Shown: positions 55,950 through 64,000 of the stretch, in pieces | How the letters are laid out: every line of letters starts with the position of its first letter | How positions within the stretch are numbered: the first letter of the stretch is position 1 | Origin: Trichobilharzia regenti | Taxonomy: Eukaryota > Platyhelminthes > Trematoda > Strigeidida > Schistosomatidae | Direction: 5' to 3' | Length of the DNA stretch: 64,000 nt | Assembly (NCBI GenBank): GCA_944472135.2 | Contig: OX235270.1 | Span: 50,406,352-50,470,351, forward strand | The notes under the pieces: model-generated | Database searches by the model: none | What the model was told of the DNA's origin: nothing | What the model saw: the letters and a program-made list of their open reading frames with translations, nothing else | Made by a program: the position numbers and the translations under genes

Positions 55950-56107
55950 AGTCGTGCGATTACCTTGATATGATTATGAGCAATAAATTGTGCTCGAAAC
56001 GTCATCAGTTCATATAACTGTAAACACTGTGCGATTTATCAAAATAAAAATCTTATCTATAATGGAATTATACTCTACACAGTGCCCAAGTTTTATACTT
56101 ATATCAA
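55950..56107 (+). repeat. PLE-A 3' terminal repeat
   Basis: CCTTGATATGATTATGAGC, GTGCTCGAAACGTCATCAG, ACACTGTGCGATTTATC, AAAATAAAAATCTTATC, ACAGTGCCCAAGTTTTATAC and TTATATCAA. This copy is physically joined to PLE-A coding sequence and ends exactly at the 9-bp TSD, which fixes the identity and right boundary of the repeat family. Confidence 0.92.
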
Positions 56108-56116
56108 TAAAACAGA

Positions 56117-56524
56117 ATTTGACCTGGATACAACACCAATCTACCCCATGAAGTGACGAAACACAAATGTGATAAGCGAGTCCACTATGTAAACACACAC
56201 TACTTTCATAATTTTACACACCGATGAAATCCAACACCCTACACTTGATTTTGTTATCTTTACCAATTCACCAACTTGACAACAAAAACGCCCCCATACT
56301 GACGAACAATGATCAAATATTTCACAATCTATACTTAGTTTTGTTATCTTTACCCAGACTGACGAACGATGATCGTTAGTAAACTTTGTTTTGATATCAT
56401 AACAGATATACTAATACCTTTGATATTTGGTTTCCGTGATCTTCATTGTTATTTTGACCTTCGATATTCCCTTTAAAGTTGACCTAAGTCTATTTTCTCA
56501 CCCCTTAACTCTTTGTTCCATATG
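56117..56524 (+). pseudogene. PLE-C C-terminus and 3' untranslated part, continued after the PLE-A insertion
   Basis: Reads EFDLDTTPIYPMK then a stop, the continuation of the PLE-C end NRNDGL at 54915. The remaining 370 bp are non-coding and lead to the PLE-C terminal repeat at 56525. Deduced from nesting and TSD; the sequence has no independent motif. Confidence 0.6.
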
Positions 56525-56650
56525 TGCTGAGATTTTGTAAATTCCGGTTTAATAATACTTTGAGAAAGCTATTAGCATTAAATAGCGAAATGTCAGTAAA
56601 AACAATATCGTTTTGTTTTTCATTCATTGGGAAATACAAAAACTTATTAT
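56525..56650 (+). repeat. PLE-C terminal repeat, plus orientation
   Basis: ATTTTGTAAATTCCGGTTTA, ATAATACTTTGAGAAAGC, TATTAGCATTAAATAGCG, AAATGTCAGTAAAAACAATA and GGGAAATACAAAAACTTATT. Matches the arms at 34480-34663 and the minus copy at 54105-54200. The cleavage-site analogue here is ATGTC rather than ACGTC. Confidence 0.88.
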
Positions 56651-56654
56651 TAAA

Positions 56655-57785
56655 ATGAATCTCATATACCCTATGCCCAAATTTTTTCAAACCGTTAAAA
56701 GTGAACTTGGTTTGGACATATATAGATATTACTGAGCTTTACATTGAGTAATTGCACTGAACTAAAATATTCTGTCTTTGTTGACGCATTTTCCTGAAGC
56801 AAAAGCCGAATAACACAATTTCAAGCTTGCGGCTTCGTCTCAGGATCTGTACTATAAACCAATATAATAACAGAGACTTAGCATTTCGCTCCTATGTAGT
56901 CAGTCAGTAAGAAATCCAAAATAAATTGAAAAACATCGTGGTTGACACACACTGTACAAAAGGTGACACTTAGTAATCAATAGCTCAGTGTATGAAGTTT
57001 TGGGATACGAAATGCTAACATCAGTGTCTAGAGTATCGGCAAATCCAGCTAACGAGTCTCAAGTGAGCCTAAATGTGCTTTTTGAATTTCACAGTTAGTA
57101 ATCGTCAGCCGAGTTAAACTTGAAATTTTTACTGAACACTTTCCTGAAAAGCAATCAGGTTGTCTGTATGCTCAAACGTGTTTTCAGAGTCGAGATAAAG
57201 AATTGTTCAAAAAGAATAATACATCGTGCATACCACGACAGATTCTCTGAATTCTTTTTTTTTGTATGATTATTCAGCGGCGTATGATATGAGGTTGGTA
57301 AAATAGTTTCATTACATAAGTCGTACAAATTACTCATATTATACTAGTCTGCTCATTTATATTTCCAAGTGACTTTTGTTCAAGGCACCAAAACTGTCAC
57401 AATAAATTAACTCCAAAAATTCTTCTGACATTCCTTTATTGAAAGAAAGATCAATATTTATGTTTAAAACAAAACAACCATGGTGATGAAGAAATCTAGA
57501 TAACAGATTTGACATTTTACTTACATTACTGAACAGCTTATCTCAGAAATTAATCACTACTTAATTCAACCTCTTAAATGTCTTTTATTAGTCAGTAACA
57601 TGTATCATTGTCTTAATTCAAGATGACGAAAATTAGGTAAAGAAGTAACTAAATGGATAACACTTGCATAGCCTTTCAAAAGTGATGAAAATAATTATGT
57701 GAAATTAGTTATGTTCTCTGAGCTGGTTGGTTTAATTGCAAAGCTTTCATCGTCCTTCTGGACAATATCTTGAGCACACGTTTTA
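56655..57785. other. no recognisable feature
   Basis: AT-rich anonymous sequence. Confidence 0.5.
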
Positions 57786-57789
57786 GTAT

Positions 57790-58165
57790 AAAATAAACTC
57801 ACTCGCTCTTCATTCTGTATTTATTTTTGTTATGTGCTGTTTTGTTTCTCTCTTCCTTGCAAACTCTACTTAAAACATTCTTGTTCGTTCTTTCACACTC
57901 TGTACATCTCGAACATTTTGCTATCGCTTACGCCAGTAAATATGCTAGTAGTATCTACTTTTCTAACACCTTCAAACACTTTAATTTTGGCTTTGCTACC
58001 GACATACTAATATGTTGTTGAGATAACTTTAAACTATGTAGAACTTTATTTATTGTTAATGTAAAAAACTGGATGCAATATTGTAGTGAAATGCTGAGAA
58101 TTCCATTCTGTATCACAAGTACTGATTTGGAATAAAGCTTATGTTATGTTATGTTATGTTATTAA
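57790..58165 (+). mobile_element. possible LINE 3' untranslated end with (TTATG)n tail
   Basis: Pyrimidine-rich text containing TTTGGAATAAAGCTTATG and ending in four TTATG units (58139-58163). Such a short-repeat 3' end after an AATAAA-like signal is typical of CR1-like LINEs. No coding part is attached, so the call is tentative. Confidence 0.4.
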
Positions 58166-58221
58166 TAATGTAATTGTATCGCCCGTCAACAAATGTCGTG
58201 ACTTGTTGTTAAATAACGTCT

Positions 58222-58720
58222 CTAGATTTCATTTTTATTGACTAAAAATTTGACTTTTCTTGTCACAAGTGATTCATTTCTTATTAGCTGGTAAATTCGG
58301 TCTATATTAATATGTTTGTTAATCGCCGATTCGCTTGAGTACCAGCCTTCTAGCAGTTCTCTAGCACTTTTGGTGTTTCCTCTGTTTACGATTTCCGTAT
58401 TATCCCAAACATATTGATGTCCATAATTATCTAAATGCATTTATATGAAAGAATATATATCATGTCTTTTTACAGCTAATTTGTGTTCTTGGATTCTGAC
58501 CGAGGTAATGTCTGTTAGAGTTCATACAATTTATTTTGTAAGTGGTGATAATTTTATCTTCTTTTTCTGTTGGATTTCTCAGTTCGCACAATATAGAATG
58601 AAGTGATTCGGTTGGCTGGTGTATGTGTGGAAATTGACACTATTCACGATTTACAAATATTTGGTGCACGACATTCCTTATACACATTTGTCACTTGTTG
58701 GCGCCAGTTTTTGAGGCTAT
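58222..58720 (-). pseudogene. PLE-type GIY-YIG domain of a fourth group (D)
   Basis: Minus strand: HQPTESLHSILCEL (58635-58590), NPTEKEDKIITTYKINC and MNSNRHYLGQ (58570-58500; the GIY-YIG core, here HYLG), EHKLAVKRHDIYSFI after a frameshift, a stop, then a 72-codon open stretch 58222-58440 with MHLDNYGHQYVWDNTEIV, NTKSARELLEGWYSSESAIN and KHINIDRIYQLIRNE. The ELLEGW Glu corresponds to the catalytic acid and the SAIN.HI.ID.IY block is typical of this branch. Sequence differs clearly from groups A to C. Confidence 0.82.
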
Positions 58721-58724
58721 ATGC

Positions 58725-59555
58725 TTAGTAGCAGTTTTGCTCACTGTGGGAATATGTTGCAGTACAGATGATCTAGTGTGAGATAAGGACTTACACTTTC
58801 TGATATCTGACGTTTTTTCACCATTATCTTCCTGTGACAGAGGAAAAATTGTTAAATCTAGGATTTTCACCAGAAATGTGCTAGCACTATTACTGATATT
58901 AAATAATTTTTTGGAAAAAATGAGTCTTAGTAGGACTAACTCAGTTTATTTCAGGCAATCCTTTTCTCAACTCATACTGGTAATGATCCAATAGCTCGTA
59001 TTAAAACTTCCGTTTGTTGCATTAAAATGTTTATTGTTAATGAGTAACATCGCCTAGTTTACTGACCAGTCCATAGGACGGAAGTAAAGTGGGACATAAG
59101 ACTAGCTACTCCAACCCATATATAAAAATTCTATCTCTATAAAAACTTCAAAGCCCTGAAAAAAGAAAGTTATTCTCCTCTAGAATCGGTAGGTGAAAGG
59201 CTTTGGGAATTGAAACATACGAGATATCTTCTTTTAAAGAAAGTCAAAGTAAGCTTGTGAATATGAAATATCCACAACATGTCTGAGACTGTCGAGTTTG
59301 TTCACATTTAAGAAATGAGAAGACATGGCATAAAAGTGTTAAAATCTATGAGGGTAGATGGAATGAAAGTCAACAGCTCGAATTGTTAAAAAGTCAATAA
59401 TCTACTCCAGGTACCAAGATGAAAACCGTGAGCATAATAAAGGATGGTATGAGCAACACCACTGAAGTTGCTTTACTATGACAACCATTCCAACCCTATG
59501 CTATTGACACCTGAAAATGAATCAAAGGAGCAGTCAATCCCTCACTTGCACTTCA
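58725..59555. other. no recognisable feature
   Basis: AT-rich anonymous sequence; its right end may hold more of the RTE remnant. Confidence 0.45.
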
Positions 59556-59559
59556 GTGA

Positions 59560-60015
59560 CTTCGCCGAGCTATGTGACTGAGGTATGCTGTACGGATTGA
59601 GAAGATTAGCACATTTCAGCCCGGCGGAAAGATCGTAAGAGATATGAGTTTTGTTGGTGATTTATGTACAAAGTTTGAAAAACTCAAAGATACACAATCA
59701 AAAACCAACGAGTTTGCAGAGGAGTTGTTAAAAACAGGAGTTAAAGTGGACATAGAGAAAACAGGTGTGATAGAGATACCTTACCAATAACAATAAACCC
59801 TGACTAGACAAAATTCAAGGTAAGTCGGCTTAATTTCCCTTACGTGAACTGTGCAGCATCATTTCAACTAAAGGTGGGCAGATGGATGAAGATTTCAATA
59901 CCAGCATGGATCCCATGGGAAAAGTAAGATAGACCCACGTGTTTATTACTCTCAAATCGCTGTCGAGATCAACAGCACTTGGAATGCAAAGGAAGGTCCT
60001 GATATCCAACAATAA
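59560..60015 (+). pseudogene. decayed RTE LINE fragment (around the catalytic Asp region)
   Basis: Plus strand frame: DMSFVGDLCTKFEKLKDTQS, KTNEFAEELLKTGVKVDIEK, TGVIEIPYQ. This matches the RTE stretch LDFADDLCLMS...KTDKLVEEAA...VNIDKTEVMKI; the catalytic Asp pair has become VGD. Further downstream a counterpart of the IVSTT..S region is recognisable at 59840-59900. Strongly diverged. Confidence 0.72.
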
Positions 60016-60265
60016 TTCATCTCAAGTCAGTGTTTGTAAATAGTTCCGAGACTAGGTGCATATGACACGAAAGGCATTCGCCAACAGATTTTTGTAAGAC
60101 TTCATTAACAGTTGATTTCGTTGGCTCAATACTGAAAAGCAGATGACTAATTTTTTATTATTTTTTTATATTTTGATTACAGCTTGATTCCACACCGTAT
60201 TTTCAGTACAAGTATGGAATTTTCAGCATGGATATCTGTAGCCCAAATTTGCAGGCCGACCATAG

Positions 60266-60350
60266 ATATCGGGTGTGCGTCGGCAGGGAATCGAACCTCG
60301 GACCATGTGCATGGTTGGCGGGAGTCCTAACCACTGTGCCACTGACACAC
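60266..60350 (-). mobile_element. tRNA-derived SINE head only (copy g)
   Basis: Minus strand: GTGTGTCAGTGGCACAGTGG with A box, GAGGTTCGATTCCC with B box, and GCCGACGCAC closing; the ends GTGTGTC and GACGCAC can pair over seven bases with one G-U. The body of the SINE is not present to the left, so only the tRNA-like part remains. Confidence 0.8.
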
Positions 60351-60357
60351 AAAGCGC

Positions 60358-60427
60358 TCCCGCGCCGGGAGTCAAACCCGGGCCGCCTGCGTGAAATCAG
60401 GAATCTAAACCGCTAGACTTTGAAGGC
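60358..60427 (-). pseudogene. tRNA-Glu-like pseudogene
   Basis: Minus strand: AGTCTAGCGGTTTAGATTCC, then TGATTTCACGCAGGCGG and CCCGGGTTTGACTCCCGG, CGCGGGA. This closely follows a eukaryotic tRNA-Glu (TCTAGCGGTTAGGATTCC; anticodon TTC within the loop; a GGGTTTGACTCCC T arm). The 5' half of the acceptor stem no longer pairs with CGCGGGA and the anticodon arm is one base short, so it is a pseudogene. It lies directly against the SINE head at 60266-60350 in the same orientation. Confidence 0.82.
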
Positions 60428-60429
60428 AA

Positions 60430-60950
60430 GGAACTAGCCAAGGACCTACTGCCTAAAAAATTTTCAGAAGGTGAGGAAGATGTACAGAACATACACGGAG
60501 GAGAAGTTAAGGTAACATCACACTCCAAGCAATCCCAAATGGGAAGTAGTTTGTTGTGTCTAAGTATCACAAGGAGGATAGCATGTTTAGAGGGAGTAAA
60601 ACTACTGTTCAGTAGTAAAACCAGTTTGAAGTGATGTTAAGAGACTCGATACAATAAATATATGACCTGAATACTCAGCGCCCCACCCCAAAAATAGAAA
60701 AAAGTAATGATATTGGTAATCGGTGAACAGCTTGATTATAAAGCATAGAATACACATTAACTTTATTGCTCATTATTTTTGAATGGAAAATAATCAATTT
60801 TTGACGCTTGAGACATTCCAATGAATTGCTGCATGTAACTGGAAAGATCAGTAATGGAGTCTGAAGTCAAAGATAAATAAACTTGTTGACTATCGGAATA
60901 TAGACATTTAGCTGGAGCTAGAGTGATTTTCCCCGCTTAGTTACATAATC
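60430..60950. other. no recognisable feature
   Basis: AT-rich anonymous sequence. Confidence 0.5.
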
Positions 60951-60954
60951 TGAA

Positions 60955-61265
60955 AAACCGCTGAGCTACTGCAATGTATTCAGTTGTGTGTTATAACACA
61001 GTAAGATAGGGTGAATGTATTACAAAGTAATTTAATAAGCTGAAATTCGCTCCTCGAACCAATACCAAACATGTGAAACCGAAATGACGTAATGCATGCA
61101 ACGGATATATGGAAATTACAATAAAGAAGCTGAGAGAAAAAAGATATATAATAAGCAAATTATAAAGGCATGTGAATAGATGGATATACTCACAAACAAA
61201 AAATGCCTCTGAAAACGTCATCCAATTATTAAAGCTGTATCACTGTGTAATATCAAATAAACTTA
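60955..61265 (+). mobile_element. old PLE-A 3' end with degraded terminal repeat
   Basis: CTGAGCTACTGCAATGTATT, TGTGTGTTATAACACAGTAA, GATAGGGTGAATGTATT and CCAAACATGTGAAACCGAAA align in order with 55698-55860 of the better PLE-A copy (the end of GIY-YIG). 61210-61265 then carries TGAAAACGTCATCC and ATCACTGTGTAATATCAAAT, a diverged terminal repeat centre. This is the most decayed PLE-A copy in the window. Confidence 0.65.
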
Positions 61266-61269
61266 TTTG

Positions 61270-64000
61270 ATGTGTAATCCTTTTCACCTTTTTAAATCAT
61301 TTAACTCCACATATGAACTGAGAGTCGTCTTCAATTCGCTCACGTATTAAATGTCTCAAATAAATGCATTGATTGTTTTCTCTTTTATGAATACACTGTC
61401 GTTTCAGATAAAATACATACGTTTCAAATATTGCAATCCTATTAATTGGTTGCATTTCATTTTGTTTGTTGGAAAATGTGCTAATTGTCGCATTGTGGAT
61501 TTTCGTAAAAACAATTTAATTATTGTTCTTTTTGGTATTTTTGTGGTTTAACCGTAGTTTAATTGCACAGCTTTCTACATCCTTTTATAGCGCTACGGAA
61601 TATGATGACTCACTTGCAAATCTTTCGCATCAATTCTTGAGGTTTGTTCATTTTTGAAATTTAGTTGTTAGATACTGTACAGAATCTACCGATAAACCAT
61701 TTAATATGAACTTTCCGACTAATTTTAGCGCATGTGATGCTGCAAGCAGTTTTTCTGGTTGTCTTTGTGCAGGAAGTAGATAAAAGTATTAGAAAGAATC
61801 AAAAATCATACTTCCTAAATGACAGTTTCTCTAGACTTATTATATCCAGTGAAATAGAACAGACTTTTCTTCTGTTTTTATAAGTTATCCTTTTTAATGT
61901 GAAGTATTCAGATTTATGAAAAGTCATATTGTGTTTACAAGCTTAAGTAAATTTGTGGGGATATACACATACTAACAATGGTGGGATTTTTTATTGATTT
62001 TAGCCGAGAAATAACAAAACCTATAAAAAAGACTAGTGTTATACGACTGACTGATTTTTATACCATAACATTAACAAATCTGAGCAAATTTTCTACAAAA
62101 GTTAAATTACTGTAATTTTTTTCTTCAAAAATTATAAATATGAAGCATTATCGTTATATTGGAATATTAATACCTGTAACAACCTGGAGGGAATGGCTAA
62201 TTACATCGGAGGAAGAATATATGAGATACTCTAGCATTACATTTTGAGGGATTATAGTGTAATTTTGAGGTTCGAGATTATCTAATAGGCTTTTCAAACT
62301 GGGCTAAATGAAAAGTAGTCGATAAATTAAAACTTAAAAATAATAAATTCGCTGTTTAAAATCTATCCTTTGATGAGTGATACGAATCTCATTTCGTAAA
62401 AATGCAAAAAATAATATAAATGAGTTAAATATTTTCTGTCAATGAGAACGAAGTTGAAATCCCTGGATAATTCCTTTTTGGGGAGAAACAAAAATAGTTT
62501 CTGGAAAAAAAGTGAAATTGAAGATCCTGAACAGTACACAAAGTTCATAAAAGTCTCTTCTTTTCAACTCCTGGAATATTTATCTGACACCTGAGTAGCC
62601 ACTTATACTAATAAAAAATCTGTTTCTAAGGTCGTCAATTCGTATAAACGTTTCAGTTTTTCCTATGATCACATCAGTGCTGACAATCATAAATTATATT
62701 CTAAATAAAACACAAACTGCGTTTATTTTAGTTACACTGTTACATTCTGATTCCTGTGATACGATTTTTGATTGCTATTCCCAAAACTAGTATATTAAAG
62801 ATAAACTTATCCCGAGAGAATAGTACTCAAAACAGACAAATAATTATAGCTACTGATCTAAATATTACTAAAGATAATTTCAAAAATAAAAAATATGATG
62901 TGAAGACACAAGTCTCTGCTTACCGAAAAAGGATCATAGAAACTTGTATCAAATCGTTCGTTTTTTCAGTAAGTTAAGTAAATTAAAGGACACAATCAGG
63001 AAATCTTTATACATAGTTGCACGCATAGACTCCCAAAAAATAACACTTCAACATTTAGAAAGAAGAGTGCTTGGTTCAAGTCTCATCCTCGAGAACTTTC
63101 AGCTAACAAATATGTTTTCTTGAATATTTGAGATATAAATAAATTTAGAGGAAATATGTGCTAACGATGCATATACGTGAATCAGTGGCGTTGGACACTT
63201 AACCATATGAAAAGATGTCCTCACCCTAATGTGATGCTTATTTTCTGCCCGCAAATTCATTTGTTTGAATACATTCAAAGAAGAGTGACAGCGTGCCACA
63301 ATCAATTAGACTGTCAAGAACATTTTATTAGATCAAAGTTTTTCTTAATTATTCTAAAATATTAAGGGCTGAAATCAAATGAAGCAATTGTAAATTGAAA
63401 GAAATTGCCAAACGTCCTCTCAGATGAGTCTAAGTTCCAGAAACCTGAACCCGGGAAATCACAAGAGGTAGCGGAACAATTCCTAACATTATGTATCCAC
63501 TATTCATGATGACTGAGGTTTGTGAGGTTTTTTCATATTAATATTGTTTAAGGTTACATGCAGTTGATAAGAACCGATGAAATGATGTCACATCCTCCTC
63601 CTCAGTTTGTTAATCTTAATTTGTTAAATTTCAGCAAGGGAAAAGCTTGTACTAATATCTTTGGCTGACGAATGCTTATTTAGAAGGTCTCTTCAATTGT
63701 GTTTCTGCGAAGATTCAGCCTCACTTGAGTAACACTTTCACATGCTCTTACTGCATCGTTCTAGTATTAGAGATATCTGTCTGACCGATGAATGCTAAGT
63801 TATAAGTACCACGTTATTCTTTTTTGAGCCAGAAGAGTATCCCATTTGATTTCTTGTATCTTATTTTGAATAAAATGACAGCTGTATTGCGGAAATGAAT
63901 GACAGTGAATTTTAAGTAGTGGTTTGTGTACAAATGATAGTATGTATCTAAAATTACAATCACAAACATGTTGAAATTGCTTTAGTTTGCCTTACAATCA
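61270..64000. other. no recognisable feature
   Basis: About 2.7 kb of AT-rich anonymous DNA to the end of the window. Open frames are short and low in complexity, and I saw no copy of the repeat families described above. Confidence 0.55.

Larger units (their letters stand above)
54925..56107 (+). mobile_element. Penelope-like element, group A, 5'-truncated, inserted in PLE-C with 9-bp TSD
   Basis: Begins inside the RT and ends with its terminal repeat at 56107. TAAAACAGA is present just before (54916-54924) and just after (56108-56116). Coding landmarks, in changing frames: MDIWENSALNTFNPTPKIWW, RYVDDTFTVLKTEHISSFLT (RT motif with catalytic YVDD intact), HINSQVEGIKFTL, DCKIKRIKEGKLHTSVYRKP, THSNRYLDFNSSHPLTVKAG, then the GIY-YIG domain. 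The copy is better preserved than the one at 19995-21370. Confidence 0.93.

Noticed and set aside
55968..56012. Hammerhead on the opposite strand, because CTGATGACG occurs there
   Set aside because: The minus strand has a perfect CUGAUGA but no downstream GAAA and no stem II in the right place; the plus-strand reading with GAAAC-GTC is better.
60266..60427. Functional tRNA genes
   Set aside because: The first is a SINE head present in several copies; the second has a mismatched acceptor stem and a shortened anticodon arm.

Overview
The window looks like repeat-dense, AT-rich, gene-poor DNA from a flatworm, most probably a schistosome (Schistosoma or a close relative). The best markers are hammerhead-ribozyme SINE/satellite units of the schistosome SM-alpha type, RTE-clade LINEs resembling schistosome SR2, CR1-like LINEs, and many Penelope-like element (PLE) fragments with GIY-YIG endonuclease domains. 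I found no complete host gene, rRNA gene, functional tRNA gene or CRISPR array. Species assignment is inference; nothing in the window proves it.

Layout. 1-2990: a decayed Ty3/gypsy LTR retrotransposon on the minus strand, cut by the window edge inside integrase. 3065-5625: a PLE terminal repeat, a decayed RTE reverse transcriptase and a decayed PLE reverse transcriptase. 5965-12615: scattered SINE and hammerhead pieces in otherwise featureless DNA. 12620-17350: an RTE remnant, a PLE GIY-YIG domain, an antisense RTE tail and the best-preserved RTE copy. 18790-25460: a stack of nested elements (an RTE tail inside a PLE terminal repeat, and a PLE inside a CR1-like LINE, followed by a second CR1-like LINE). 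25490-29765: PLE, internally deleted RTE and 5'-truncated RTE pieces. 29770-50750: mostly anonymous AT-rich DNA with islands, including a 421-bp perfect inverted repeat around a GIY-YIG domain (39618-40698), two palindromes, PLE terminal repeats and hammerhead units. 50755-56650: an SM-alpha unit, an RTE copy with a SINE inserted next to it, and a PLE inserted in another PLE. 57790-61265: a LINE-like 3' tail, a fourth type of PLE GIY-YIG, an RTE remnant, tRNA-like units and an old PLE end. 61270-64000: nothing recognised.

How the parts relate. Four retroelement machineries left these remains: LTR (gypsy), RTE LINE, CR1-like LINE, and PLE (reverse transcriptase plus GIY-YIG). Two small RNA families depend on such machinery: a tRNA-derived SINE whose 3' tail matches the RTE 3' end, and a tRNA-head/hammerhead composite. 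Perfect or near-perfect target-site duplications of 9, 12 and 18 bp let three insertions be read directly. I refer to PLE groups by my own labels: A (terminal repeat with GCTCGAAACGTCATCAG), B (GIY-YIG with CSCGASYIGRT), C (terminal repeat with AGCGAAACGTCAGTAAA) and D (58222-58720).

No clearly new biological system was established. The most interesting leads are hammerhead-like folds with an off-consensus core shared by PLE terminal repeats, the perfect 421-bp palindrome, a tRNA/hammerhead palindrome, and two RTE copies that share the same frameshifting lesions.
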